Made by a program: the position numbers and the translations under genes. From Marivita cryptomonadis (GTDB lineage Bacteria > Pseudomonadota > Alphaproteobacteria > Rhodobacterales > Rhodobacteraceae): 64,000 nucleotides of DNA. A model generated the notes under the pieces. That model was not told where the DNA came from and did not search any database. It saw only the letters and a list, made by a program, of their open reading frames with translations. The DNA is taken from the NCBI RefSeq assembly GCF_002115725.1, contig NZ_JFKD01000011.1, positions 1-64,000 of the forward strand. Reading direction: 5' to 3'. This document shows, one piece after another, positions 17,533-26,988 of the stretch; positions within the stretch are counted from its first letter, which is position 1; each line of letters starts with the position of its first letter.

Positions 17533-18801
17533 ATGAAAAAGACGCTCACATCGAGTGTGGCGATTGCCGCGCTGTGCTCCAGCGCCGCGTTTGCCGAGGA
17601 TGTCACCGTGTTCGGACCGTGGCTTGGCCCGGATCAGGAATTGGTCGAAGCTGTCCTGTCCGACTTTGCCGAAAAGTCCGGCCACAATGTCAGCTATGTC
17701 GGCTCCGACAGCTTTGAACAGCAAATTGTCGTTGACGCCGAAGCGGGCTCTGCACCGAATGTCGCGGTATTCCCGCAGCCGGGTCTGGCTTCTGACATGG
17801 CCGCACGCGGCTTTCTGACACCGCTCAAGGATGGCACCGCCGATTGGGTGCGCGACAATTACGCCGCCGGTCAATCGTGGGTCGATCTGGGCACATATGC
17901 CGGTCCTGATGCCGCGGAAGATCTCTACGGCTTTTTCTACAAGGTCGATGTGAAGTCGCTGGTTTGGTATTCTCCCGAGAATTTCGAGGATGCGGGTTAT
18001 GAAATCCCGACCACGATGGAAGAGCTCAAGGCACTGACGGATCAGATCGTGGCGGACGGTGAAACGCCGTGGTGCATTGGTCTGGGGTCCGGTGGTGCAA
18101 CGGGCTGGCCTGCGACCGACTGGGTCGAGGACATGATGCTGCGTACACAACCGCCTGCCGTTTATGACCAGTGGGTGTCCAACGAAATCCCGTTTGACGA
18201 CGAACGCGTCGTTGCGGCAATCGAAGAGTTCGGCGCATTTGCCCGCAACGACGATTACGTCGCTGGTGGGGCCGGGGCCGTGGCCTCGACGGACTTCCGC
18301 GACAGCCCCAAGGGCCTCTTTGCAGCGCCTCCGCAGTGCTACATGCACCGTCAGGCGTCGTTCATCCCAGCGTTTTTCCCGGAAGGTACGGAAATCGGCG
18401 CGGACGCGGATTTCTTCTACTTCCCGGCCTATGAAGGCAAAGACCTTGGCGCGCCGGTTCTGGGAGCAGGCACGCTCTGGGCGATCACCAACGAAAATCA
18501 GGCGGCACATGACCTGATCGAATACCTCCAGACGCCTGTGGCGCACGAGATCTGGATGGCCAATGGCGGCTTCCTGACACCGCACAAAGGTGTGGACCTG
18601 TCGAAGTTCTCGACCGAGGCGGCGGCGAACATGAACCAGATCCTGCTGGACGCCACCACGTTCCGGTTTGACGCGTCCGACCTGATGCCGGGCGGCGTTG
18701 GTGCAGGCACGTTCTGGACCGGTATGGTCGACTATGCCGGCGGCAAGGACGCAAGCGCGGTTGCCAGTGAAATCCAGTCAAGCTGGGACGCGCTGAAGTA
18801 A
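17533..18801 (+). CDS. aglE: Alpha-glucoside-binding protein AglE
   Basis: This 422-residue periplasmic binding protein has a signal peptide (MKKTLTSSVAIAALCSSAAF, cleavage after AFA). The mature part starts EDVTVFGPWLGPDQEL. SGHNVSYVGSDSFEQQI, WYSPENFEDAGYEIP and GGATGWPATDWVED are typical of the AglE branch of family 1 binding proteins. It would deliver trehalose-, maltose- or sucrose-like alpha-glucosides to AglFG. GGGAGG precedes the start. It is first in aglEFGAK, and a hairpin in the 133-base gap before aglF may set its higher expression. Confidence 0.88.
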   Translation: MKKTLTSSVAIAALCSSAAFAEDVTVFGPWLGPDQELVEAVLSDFAEKSGHNVSYVGSDSFEQQIVVDAEAGSAPNVAVFPQPGLASDMAARGFLTPLKDGTADWVRDNYAAGQSWVDLGTYAGPDAAEDLYGFFYKVDVKSLVWYSPENFEDAGYEIPTTMEELKALTDQIVADGETPWCIGLGSGGATGWPATDWVEDMMLRTQPPAVYDQWVSNEIPFDDERVVAAIEEFGAFARNDDYVAGGAGAVASTDFRDSPKGLFAAPPQCYMHRQASFIPAFFPEGTEIGADADFFYFPAYEGKDLGAPVLGAGTLWAITNENQAAHDLIEYLQTPVAHEIWMANGGFLTPHKGVDLSKFSTEAAANMNQILLDATTFRFDASDLMPGGVGAGTFWTGMVDYAGGKDASAVASEIQSSWDALK

Positions 18802-18824
18802 GGCTGTTTTGCAAAAATGCAGGG

Positions 18825-18844
18825 CTGCGCGGGTGATCGCGCAG
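18825..18844 (+). other. Intercistronic hairpin between aglE and aglF
   Basis: CTGCGCG (18825-18831) pairs with CGCGCAG (18838-18844) around a six-base loop. Extra flanking GG/CC pairs are possible. The 133-base gap also carries TTTTGCAAAAATGCA at 18807-18821, the same word as one LysR-region repeat near 35730. No U-run follows, so it is probably an mRNA-stability or partial termination element. Confidence 0.4.
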
Positions 18845-18934
18845 TCCATACCCACAAAGCTGCAAAGCCAAGACCCGTTTTAAGGGACCACCAGTGGCAC
18901 ACACTGGATCAGCAAACATTTTTGGGAGGGACAG

Positions 18935-19954
18935 ATGAATCCCGCAATTCAAGGTCTGTTGACCATCGCCATCGGCGTCGGCGGCTGTCTGAGTTATTTC
19001 TACTTTTCCAACCAAATTCTGGACAAGGTGGTGTTTCCCGCTAGAGGCCCGAACGCAGGCAAGAACATCAACCGCGCCAATCTTGTGCGCCCGTGGCTGT
19101 TCCTGCTTCCAGCGCTTCTCGCGTTGGGTTTGTACCTAGCCTATCCGGTGGTCGAGACGATCCGCCTGTCGCTGACCGAACGCGAGACATTGTCTGACGG
19201 CACCACGGTTTATAACTTCGTCGGCTTTGCGAATTACGCGCAAATGTCGGCTGACCCGAAATTCTGGGAAGCGCTGGTCAACAACATGTTCTGGCTCATC
19301 ATTGTGCCCGCCATGTCGACCGCGTTCGGCTTGCTGGCTGCACAACTGACCGACCGTATCCGTTGGGGCAATATCGCCAAGTCGCTGATCTTTATGCCGA
19401 TGGCGATTTCATTCGTGGGCGCTGCGGTGATCTGGAAACTTGTCTATGACGCGCGCCCGCCCGGCACCGAACAGATCGGTGTTCTGAACGCGGTCTATGT
19501 CTGGTTTACGGGCAATGACCCGCAACAATGGCTGACAACACCGTTCTGGAACAGTTTCCTGCTGATGATCGTCCTGATCTGGATTCAGACCGGCTTTGCC
19601 ATGGTGATCCTGTCCGCCGCGCTGCGCGGTATCCCCGAGGAAACCATCGAAGCAGCTATTGTGGACGGCGCCAACCCGTTCCAGATTTTCTTCAAGATCA
19701 AGATGCCACAGATCGCGGGCACCATCGTTGTGGTCTGGACGACGATCACGCTGGTGGTGCTCAAGGTCTTTGACATCGTGTTCGCCATGACCAACGGCCA
19801 ATGGGGCACGCAGGTTCTGGCCAATTACATGTTCAACCAATTGTTCGTGGCCCGGGACTGGGGCGTGGGCTCGGCCAGTGCGATGGTGATCATGCTGCTG
19901 GTGACACCGATCCTCTATTGGAACGTGCGCAATGCGCGCAAGGAGATGCGCTGA
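18935..19954 (+). CDS. aglF: Alpha-glucoside ABC permease AglF
   Basis: This 339-residue membrane protein has an extra N-terminal span (GLLTIAIGVGGCLSYFYFSN) ahead of the usual six, as in AglF proteins. The core begins RPWLFLLPALLALGLYLAYP, and the EAA loop is EETIEAAIVDGANPFQIFFKIKMPQ. It forms the import channel with AglG. GGGAGGG precedes the start. The stop TGA overlaps the aglG ATG by one base. Confidence 0.88.
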   Translation: MNPAIQGLLTIAIGVGGCLSYFYFSNQILDKVVFPARGPNAGKNINRANLVRPWLFLLPALLALGLYLAYPVVETIRLSLTERETLSDGTTVYNFVGFANYAQMSADPKFWEALVNNMFWLIIVPAMSTAFGLLAAQLTDRIRWGNIAKSLIFMPMAISFVGAAVIWKLVYDARPPGTEQIGVLNAVYVWFTGNDPQQWLTTPFWNSFLLMIVLIWIQTGFAMVILSAALRGIPEETIEAAIVDGANPFQIFFKIKMPQIAGTIVVVWTTITLVVLKVFDIVFAMTNGQWGTQVLANYMFNQLFVARDWGVGSASAMVIMLLVTPILYWNVRNARKEMR

Positions 19955-21111
19955 TGGACAATATCGCTGGAACGAAATCCTCCCTGACATGGGCGGTTCA
20001 CATCTCGGTCGCGGCGCTCGTGGCGCTCTGGCTTTTCCCGACGGTCGGTCTTTTTGTGTCGTCCTTCCGCACGGCAGACCAGATTGCCACGTCCGGCTGG
20101 TGGAAGGCTCTGTTCCCCACGGAACAAAGCCTGACGCTGCGCACCGCCGATCCTGACACACAGACGCTGGTCGACGGCGTCTACGTGATCGAGGGCAATC
20201 TGTTCACAGGCGAAGACCTGTCAGAAGACATCGACATGTCCGCCTGGGGCACCTCATCTCGTGATGTCGGCGCCTATGTGCCGGGGGACACGGCAGAGCT
20301 CCGCGACGGCGAGCGGATCACCGTGCAGGCCAATGGCGAATACCGGCTGGAAAGCCCGGTTGAGATGGAAGGCAGCCGCGGTCAGCGGATCTTCGTGACT
20401 GCCGAACTGCCGCCGGATTTCACGCTTGAGAACTACCAACAGGTTCTTTTCTCGGGCAATGCGACCGACAGCATGGCCAAGGCGTTCTTCAACACACTGA
20501 CCGTGACGATCCCGGCAACGATCATTCCCATCGTGGTCGCGGCTTTTGCGGCCTATGCGCTGGCATGGATGGATTTCGCGGGCAGGGCGCTTTTGATTGC
20601 CATCATCGTGGGTCTTTTGGTGGTGCCGCTGCAATTGGCGCTGATCCCGCTGCTGAAGCTGCATCTGGGGATCGGCATAGGAAAGGGGTATCTGGGCACT
20701 TGGCTGGCCCATACAGGTTTCGGATTACCCTTGGCGATCTACCTCTTACGCAACTACATGGTCGGCCTGCCACGGGACATCATCGAAAATGCCCGTGTGG
20801 ACGGCGCGACCGAATTCCAGATCTTCACCAAGATCATCCTGCCGCTGTCGTTTCCGGCACTGGCCAGCTTTGCGATCTTCCAGTTCCTGTGGACGTGGAA
20901 TGATCTTCTGGTCGCCAAGGTGTTCCTGATCGACGCGACCGGGCAGACCACGGTCATGACGAACCAGATCGTCGAACTTCTGGGCACACGTGGCGGCAAT
21001 TGGGAAATCCTTGCCACCGCAGCCTTCGTGTCCATCGCGGTGCCACTTCTGGTGTTCTTCGCGATGCAAAAATACCTCGTGCGCGGCCTTCTGGCCGGAT
21101 CGGTAAAATAA
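19954..21111 (+). CDS. aglG: Alpha-glucoside ABC permease AglG
   Basis: This 385-residue permease starts at 19954, overlapping the aglF stop (TGATG). After the first span (ISVAALVALWLFPTVGLFVSS) there is a large hydrophilic insertion, about residues 55-152, before FTLENYQQVLF. It would fold in the periplasm, and it makes the protein about 100 residues longer than MalG-type permeases. The EAA loop is PRDIIENARVDGATEFQIFTKIILP, and the end (YLVRGLLAGSVK) is typical of the family. The insertion, a known trait of AglG-like proteins as I recall them, may contact AglE. Confidence 0.87.
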   Translation: MDNIAGTKSSLTWAVHISVAALVALWLFPTVGLFVSSFRTADQIATSGWWKALFPTEQSLTLRTADPDTQTLVDGVYVIEGNLFTGEDLSEDIDMSAWGTSSRDVGAYVPGDTAELRDGERITVQANGEYRLESPVEMEGSRGQRIFVTAELPPDFTLENYQQVLFSGNATDSMAKAFFNTLTVTIPATIIPIVVAAFAAYALAWMDFAGRALLIAIIVGLLVVPLQLALIPLLKLHLGIGIGKGYLGTWLAHTGFGLPLAIYLLRNYMVGLPRDIIENARVDGATEFQIFTKIILPLSFPALASFAIFQFLWTWNDLLVAKVFLIDATGQTTVMTNQIVELLGTRGGNWEILATAAFVSIAVPLLVFFAMQKYLVRGLLAGSVK

Positions 21112-21183
21112 CGCGTTTCGCCCAAGTGGCGGAGCCAATTCTCACACAGCATCTGCGGGTGCGGATGCAAGGAAAACAGGACG

Positions 21184-22842
21184 ATGAACGTGGCAAACAC
21201 TCTGGCCGCAGAAAACCCCGCTGTAGACAACGATTGGTGGCGCGGGGCGGTGATCTACCAGATCTATCCGCGCAGCTTTCAGGACAGCAACGGAGATGGC
21301 GTTGGCGACCTTTTGGGGATCGCGCACCGGCTGCCCTATGTGGCGTCACTTGGCGTGGATGCGATCTGGATCAGCCCCTTCTTCACCTCGCCGATGAAGG
21401 ATTTCGGCTACGATGTCAGCGATTATTGCGATGTCGATCCGATGTTCGGGTCACTGGCGGACTTCGATGTGTTGGTTCAAACCGCGCACCGTCTGGGCAT
21501 CCGCGTGATGATCGACCTCGTGCTGTCGCACACCTCGGATCAGCACCCGTGGTTCCGGCTGAGCCGGTCCAGCCGCGACAACGACAAGGCGGATTGGTAT
21601 GTCTGGTCCGATCCCAAGGACGACGGCACACCGCCCAACAACTGGCTGTCGATCTTTGGCGGCTCAGCCTGGCAGTGGGACGCGCGGCGTGAACAGTATT
21701 ACCTGCACAATTTCCTGACCTCGCAGCCGGATCTGAACTTTCACAACCCGGATGTGCAGCAGGCGCTTCTGGATGTGACCCGGTTCTGGCTGGATCGCGG
21801 CGTTGACGGTTTCCGCCTTGATACGATCAACTTCTATTTCCACGACAAGGAACTGCGTAGCAACCCGGCGCTGCCCAAGGAAAAGCGCAACGCCAATATC
21901 GCGCCGTCGGTGAACCCGTATAACCATCAGGAACACCTTTATTCCAAGAACCAGCCCGAGAACTTTGCCTTCCTCGAACGGTTCCGCGCGCTGCTGGATG
22001 AATATAACGGCACCACGTCAGTGGGCGAAGTGGGCGATGCGCAGCGTGGGCTTGAGATCATGGGCGAATACACCCGTGGCGAGAACCGGGTGCACATGTG
22101 CTACGCGTTCGAATTCCTGTCGGGTGTCGAGCCCACTGCCGACCGCTTTGTCGAGGTGCTGGGCCATGTGGACGAAGTGGCCTCGGACGGCTGGGCCTGC
22201 TGGGCGTTCTCCAACCATGATGTGACACGCCATGCATCGCGCTGGAACCTGTCACCGGCCGCGCAGCGCCTGTTTGCAACGCTGATGATGTGCCTGCGCG
22301 GATCGGTGTGCATTTACCAAGGCGAAGAATTGGGCCTGCCGGAAGCCGAGGTTGGGTTTGAAGACCTGCAAGACCCTTACGGCATCCAGTTCTGGCCGGA
22401 ATATAAGGGTCGCGATGGTTGTCGCACGCCGATGGTGTGGGAACCATCGAACCAGAATGGCGGGTTCACCTCGGGCCAGCCGTGGCTGCCGGTCAGTCAT
22501 GAACATCTGAACCGCACCGTGTCGCACCAAGAGGACGACCCTGCTGCAATCCTGCACCACTATCGCCGCGCCATCGCGTTCCGCCATGCACAGCCCGCAT
22601 TGGCCAAGGGGGACCACGACGGCGTGAAAAATACCGACACCATCGTGCATTTCACACGCAGTCATGAAGGCTCGACGATTTTCTGTGCCTTCAACCTAAG
22701 CGACCAGCCCGCGACGATGGACATGCCATCGGGCAACTGGGCGCAGATCGGTCTGGAATTGGGGAGCGCCGGACCGCAAGCAGATGGCAAATTGCATCTT
22801 GGCCCGTGGCAACCATGCCTCGCGCTGAAAATGAATTCCTGA
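21184..22842 (+). CDS. aglA: GH13 alpha-glucosidase AglA
   Basis: This 552-residue cytoplasmic alpha-amylase-superfamily enzyme cleaves imported alpha-glucosides. Conserved regions in order are YQIYPRSFQDSNGDGVGDL, DAIWISPFF, DLVLSHTSDQHPWF, the nucleophile region GFRLDTINFYF, the acid/base region TSVGEVGD and FSNHDVTRH. Its short C-terminal domain B is typical of oligo-1,6-glucosidase/AglA enzymes. It lies in aglEFGAK between permease and ATPase genes. Sucrose, trehalose or isomaltose cannot be distinguished by eye. Confidence 0.9.
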   Translation: MNVANTLAAENPAVDNDWWRGAVIYQIYPRSFQDSNGDGVGDLLGIAHRLPYVASLGVDAIWISPFFTSPMKDFGYDVSDYCDVDPMFGSLADFDVLVQTAHRLGIRVMIDLVLSHTSDQHPWFRLSRSSRDNDKADWYVWSDPKDDGTPPNNWLSIFGGSAWQWDARREQYYLHNFLTSQPDLNFHNPDVQQALLDVTRFWLDRGVDGFRLDTINFYFHDKELRSNPALPKEKRNANIAPSVNPYNHQEHLYSKNQPENFAFLERFRALLDEYNGTTSVGEVGDAQRGLEIMGEYTRGENRVHMCYAFEFLSGVEPTADRFVEVLGHVDEVASDGWACWAFSNHDVTRHASRWNLSPAAQRLFATLMMCLRGSVCIYQGEELGLPEAEVGFEDLQDPYGIQFWPEYKGRDGCRTPMVWEPSNQNGGFTSGQPWLPVSHEHLNRTVSHQEDDPAAILHHYRRAIAFRHAQPALAKGDHDGVKNTDTIVHFTRSHEGSTIFCAFNLSDQPATMDMPSGNWAQIGLELGSAGPQADGKLHLGPWQPCLALKMNS

Positions 22843-22869
22843 GTAAGACAGGATTAGGGAGGGACAGTC

Positions 22870-23958
22870 ATGGCCAATTTAAAGCTGACGGATGTCGAAA
22901 AGACCTATGCGGGCGCGGTCAACGTGCTCAACAATATCAACCTCGACATCCAACAGGGCGAGCTGATCGTCTTTGTCGGCCCATCCGGCTGTGGCAAGTC
23001 CACGTTGTTGCGGATGATCGCTGGGTTGGAAAAGATCACCGGTGGCACGCTCGAAATCGACGGGCAGGTGGTCAACGATATGCCGCCCGCGATGCGCGGC
23101 ATTGCCATGGTGTTCCAATCCTACGCGCTGTACCCGCACATGACCGTGCGCGAGAATATGCAGTTCGCGCTCAAGATCGCCAAGAAACCGCAGGCCGAGA
23201 TTGACGAGGCGGTGAACCGCGCCGCCAAGATGCTGCAACTCGATCCCTATCTCGACCGTCTGCCAAAGGCCCTGTCTGGTGGTCAGCGTCAGCGTGTCGC
23301 GATTGGCCGGTCGATTGTGCGCGATCCTAAAGTCTATCTGTTCGATGAACCGCTCTCGAACCTCGATGCGGCGCTGCGTGTCGCCACCCGGATCGAGATT
23401 GCGCAGCTCAAGGAGCAGATGCCCGAAAGCACGATGATCTACGTGACCCATGATCAGGTCGAAGCGATGACACTTGCCTCCCGCATTGTCGTTTTGGCCA
23501 ACAAGGGGATCGCGCAGGTCGGGGCACCACTGGAGCTGTATGAACGACCCAACAGCGAATTCGTGGCGCAGTTCATCGGCTCACCGTCGATGAACCTGCT
23601 TCCGGGCGAGATCGTGGGCACCGGCGGGCAAACCACCATCAAGATGGTCGGCGGCGGCACTGCGGTGTCGGATTACCCGACCACCGATGCTGATATGGGC
23701 CTCAAGGTGAATGTCGGCGTCCGCCCAGAGGACTTCCTCGAAACTGCTGGAGATTACATCTTTGAAGGCAAGGTGAACATCACCGAAGCCTTGGGCGAAG
23801 TGACGTTGCTGTATTTCGAACAGCAAGGAGACGCCCATGCGGTGATCGGCAAACTGCCGGGCATCCATGCAGGACTGCGCGGCAAATCGGTCAAACTGAG
23901 CGCTTCACCGGACAAGGTGCATGTGTTCCACGACGGGGTGTCGCTGCTGTACCGCTGA
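22870..23958 (+). CDS. aglK: Alpha-glucoside ABC transporter ATP-binding protein AglK
   Basis: This 362-residue CUT1-type ATPase has Walker [11 protein letters not shown]-loop [13 protein letters not shown], signature LSGGQRQR, Walker B VYLFDEP and switch VTHDQ. A C-terminal regulatory domain follows (VGVRPEDF). It is the last gene of aglEFGAK and would power AglFG. GGGAGGGAC precedes the start. A strong hairpin 30 bases after the stop closes the operon. It is a paralog of the ATPase at 2322-3374 but belongs to its own importer. Confidence 0.9.
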   Translation: MANLKLTDVEKTYAGAVNVLNNINLDIQQGELIVFVGPSGCGKSTLLRMIAGLEKITGGTLEIDGQVVNDMPPAMRGIAMVFQSYALYPHMTVRENMQFALKIAKKPQAEIDEAVNRAAKMLQLDPYLDRLPKALSGGQRQRVAIGRSIVRDPKVYLFDEPLSNLDAALRVATRIEIAQLKEQMPESTMIYVTHDQVEAMTLASRIVVLANKGIAQVGAPLELYERPNSEFVAQFIGSPSMNLLPGEIVGTGGQTTIKMVGGGTAVSDYPTTDADMGLKVNVGVRPEDFLETAGDYIFEGKVNITEALGEVTLLYFEQQGDAHAVIGKLPGIHAGLRGKSVKLSASPDKVHVFHDGVSLLYR

Positions 23959-23987
23959 TCGTCTATTGCGCAGAGCATAATGTGCAC

Positions 23988-24018
23988 CGGCTCCGGACAA
24001 AGTTCGGAGCCGTTTGCA
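23988..24018 (+). terminator. Terminator hairpin after aglK
   Basis: CGGCTCCG (23988-23995) pairs perfectly with CGGAGCCG (24005-24012). The pairing can extend inward with one mismatch. It is followed by TTTGCATTTTC, a broken T-rich tail. It sits 30 bases after the aglK stop and before the uvrA promoter region. Confidence 0.7.
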
Positions 24019-24040
24019 TTTTCTGTGGGCAGATCGCGGT

Positions 24041-24055
24041 GTTCCACGTTTGTTC
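24041..24055 (+). promoter_or_regulatory. LexA (SOS) box upstream of uvrA
   Basis: GTTC-CACGTTT-GTTC is an exact match to the direct-repeat GTTC-N7-GTTC operator used by LexA in Rhodobacter and rhizobia. It lies 62 bases upstream of the uvrA start, as expected for an SOS-induced excision-repair gene, and also supports the alphaproteobacterial assignment. Confidence 0.82.
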
Positions 24056-24117
24056 TCTTTTTTCGATTGGCGAAACTCGGACCATCCCCTATGTGTTAAT
24101 CAACCGTACCGGGGGAC

Positions 24118-26985
24118 ATGATGGCCGAGCTCAAGAATATAGAGGTGCGCGGGGCGCGCGAGCATAACCTCAAAAACATAGACGTGGATATTCCGCGTGA
24201 TCAGCTTGTGGTTATCACGGGGCTGTCCGGGTCGGGCAAGTCGTCGCTTGCGTTTGATACGATCTACGCCGAGGGCCAGCGTCGCTATGTGGAATCCTTG
24301 TCGGCCTATGCCCGGCAATTCCTTGATATGATGGAAAAGCCGGATGTCGACCACATCAGTGGCCTTAGTCCTGCGATCTCGATCGAACAGAAAACCACAT
24401 CGAAGAACCCGCGCTCGACCGTCGGCACGGTGACGGAAATCTACGACTACATGCGCCTGCTGTTCGCGCGGGTCGGCACCCCTTACAGCCCGGCCACTGG
24501 TCTGCCCATCGAGGCGCAGCAGGTTCAGGACATGGTCGACCGCGTGATGGCGATGGAGGAGGGCACACGTGCCTACCTTCTTGCCCCCATCGTGCGCGAC
24601 CGGAAAGGCGAATACCGCAAGGAGTTTCTGGAACTGCGCAAGCAGGGGTTTCAGCGTGTGAAAGTGGACGGGCAGTTCTATGAACTGGACGAACCGCCCA
24701 CACTCGACAAGAAGTTCCGGCATGACATCGACGTGGTTGTCGACCGTCTGGTTGTGAAAGAAGGGCTGGAAACGCGGCTTGCCGACAGTTTTCGCACAGC
24801 ACTCGATCTGGCCGATGGCATCGCAATTCTTGAAACCGCGCCAAGTGAGGGCGAGCCGGAACGGCACACGTTCTCGGAAAAATTTGCTTGCCCGGTCAGC
24901 GGTTTTACCATTTCGGAAATCGAACCACGGCTCTTTTCATTCAACGCACCATTTGGGGCATGCCCCGACTGTGATGGCCTTGGGGTCGAATTGTTCTTTG
25001 ACGAACGGCTTGTAGTGCCAGATGCAACGCTCAAGATTGCGGATGGTGCGCTGGCCCCATGGCGCAAAGGCAAATCCCCGTACTTCCTGCAAACCATCGA
25101 AGCGCTGGCCAAACACTACGAATTCAACAAGAATTCCCGCTGGAAAGATCTTGATGCGCATGTGCAGCAGGTCTTCCTGTATGGCTCGGGCGATGAAGAA
25201 ATTCCGTTCCGCTATGACGAAGGCGGCCGTGTCTACCAAGTGACCCGCACCTTCGAAGGCGTGATCCCGAACATGGAACGCCGCTATCGCGAGACCGATA
25301 GCAACTGGATCCGCGAAGAATTCGAGCGCTACCAAAACAACCGTTCCTGTGGCACCTGCGGCGGCTACCGTCTGCGGGAAGAGGCGTTGGCGGTCAAAAT
25401 CGCAGGCGTCCATGTCGGGCAGGTTGTTCAGATGTCTATTAAGGAAGCGTTCGACTGGTGTAATACGGTGCCCGAACACCTGACCAACCAGAAGAACGAG
25501 ATTGCCAAGGCGATCCTCAAGGAAATCCGTGAACGGCTGGGGTTCCTCAACAATGTTGGCCTTGAATACCTGACGCTGTCCCGCAATGCTGGCACGCTGT
25601 CAGGCGGCGAAAGCCAGCGTATTCGTCTGGCGTCGCAGATCGGGTCTGGTCTAACTGGCGTTCTTTACGTGCTGGACGAGCCATCCATCGGCCTGCACCA
25701 GCGCGACAATGACCGCCTTTTGGGAACGCTGAAATCCCTGCGGGATCAAGGCAATACAGTGATCGTGGTCGAACATGACGAAGAGGCGATCCGCGAGGCG
25801 GATTACGTCTTTGACATTGGTCCGGGTGCCGGTGTGCATGGCGGGCAGGTGGTTTCCAAGGGAACGCCGAAAGAAGTGGCGGATGATCCTGCCTCGCTGA
25901 CCGGTCAATACCTTTCCGGCGCACGCGAAATCTCGGTTCCGACCGAACGTCGGACGGGCAAAAAGGGAAAGTCGATCACGGTTGTAAAGGCGACGGGTAA
26001 CAACCTGCAGAACGTCACCGCCGAGTTCCCGTTGGGCAAGTTCGTCTGTGTGACGGGCGTGTCCGGTGGCGGCAAGTCCACGCTGACGATTGAAACTTTG
26101 TTCAAGACCGCCTCTATGCGTCTGAACGGCGCGCGCCAGACACCCGCACCTTGCGAAACGATCAAGGGGTTGGAGCATCTGGACAAGGTGATCGACATCG
26201 ACCAGCGCCCGATTGGCCGGACACCCCGGTCCAACCCCGCGACCTACACCGGGGCGTTCACCCCGATCCGCGACTGGTTCGCCGGATTGCCCGAAGCCAA
26301 GGCGCGGGGCTATAAACCGGGACGGTTCAGCTTCAATGTCAAAGGTGGTCGCTGCGAGGCGTGTCAGGGTGACGGCGTTATCAAGATCGAGATGCACTTT
26401 CTGCCCGATGTCTATGTGACCTGCGAAACCTGCAAAGGTGCGCGCTACAACCGCGAGACTTTGGAGATCAAGTTCAAAGGCAAGAGCATCGCCGACGTTC
26501 TTGATATGACGGTCGAGGACGCGCAGGAGTTCTTCAAGGCGGTGCCAAGCATCCGTGAAAAGATGGACGCACTGGTGCGCGTGGGCCTAGGCTACATCAA
26601 GGTGGGCCAGCAGGCGACCACGCTTTCGGGTGGTGAAGCGCAGCGCGTGAAGCTGTCCAAGGAACTTGCCAAGCGATCAACCGGACGCACACTTTACATC
26701 CTCGACGAGCCAACAACTGGCTTACATTTCGAGGACGTACGCAAGCTTCTTGAAGTTCTGCATGAGCTTGTGGATCAGGGGAATTCGGTCATTGTGATCG
26801 AACACAACCTTGATGTGATCAAAACCGCCGACTGGCTAATCGACATCGGCCCCGAAGGTGGTGATGGCGGCGGACAGATCGTGGCAACTGGCACCCCCGA
26901 AGAAGTGGCCGAAGTGGCGGCCTCGCATACGGGGCACTATCTCAAACCGATGCTGAGCGCCAAGAAACCGATTGCCGCCGAATGA
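24118..26985 (+). CDS. uvrA: Excinuclease ABC subunit A
   Basis: This 955-residue subunit is the DNA-damage sensor of nucleotide excision repair. Two ABC modules are present: Walker [10 protein letters not shown] near residue 35 and GVSGGGKST near 650, with signatures LSGGESQR and LSGGEAQR. The zinc module of the second half is intact (CEACQGDG ... CETCKGARY). In the first half the expected CxxC is CPVSGF, lacking the second cysteine, while CPDCDG is present, so that finger is degenerate. Two in-frame ATGs (24118 and 24121) follow GGGGGA. A LexA box lies upstream. Confidence 0.96.
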   Translation: MMAELKNIEVRGAREHNLKNIDVDIPRDQLVVITGLSGSGKSSLAFDTIYAEGQRRYVESLSAYARQFLDMMEKPDVDHISGLSPAISIEQKTTSKNPRSTVGTVTEIYDYMRLLFARVGTPYSPATGLPIEAQQVQDMVDRVMAMEEGTRAYLLAPIVRDRKGEYRKEFLELRKQGFQRVKVDGQFYELDEPPTLDKKFRHDIDVVVDRLVVKEGLETRLADSFRTALDLADGIAILETAPSEGEPERHTFSEKFACPVSGFTISEIEPRLFSFNAPFGACPDCDGLGVELFFDERLVVPDATLKIADGALAPWRKGKSPYFLQTIEALAKHYEFNKNSRWKDLDAHVQQVFLYGSGDEEIPFRYDEGGRVYQVTRTFEGVIPNMERRYRETDSNWIREEFERYQNNRSCGTCGGYRLREEALAVKIAGVHVGQVVQMSIKEAFDWCNTVPEHLTNQKNEIAKAILKEIRERLGFLNNVGLEYLTLSRNAGTLSGGESQRIRLASQIGSGLTGVLYVLDEPSIGLHQRDNDRLLGTLKSLRDQGNTVIVVEHDEEAIREADYVFDIGPGAGVHGGQVVSKGTPKEVADDPASLTGQYLSGAREISVPTERRTGKKGKSITVVKATGNNLQNVTAEFPLGKFVCVTGVSGGGKSTLTIETLFKTASMRLNGARQTPAPCETIKGLEHLDKVIDIDQRPIGRTPRSNPATYTGAFTPIRDWFAGLPEAKARGYKPGRFSFNVKGGRCEACQGDGVIKIEMHFLPDVYVTCETCKGARYNRETLEIKFKGKSIADVLDMTVEDAQEFFKAVPSIREKMDALVRVGLGYIKVGQQATTLSGGEAQRVKLSKELAKRSTGRTLYILDEPTTGLHFEDVRKLLEVLHELVDQGNSVIVIEHNLDVIKTADWLIDIGPEGGDGGGQIVATGTPEEVAEVAASHTGHYLKPMLSAKKPIAAE

Positions 26986-26988
26986 CAC

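Noticed and set aside
24897..24912. UvrA first zinc finger mutation as a defect
   Set aside because: CPVSGF lacks one cysteine, but degenerate first fingers occur in other bacterial UvrA proteins and all ATPase and second-finger motifs are intact.
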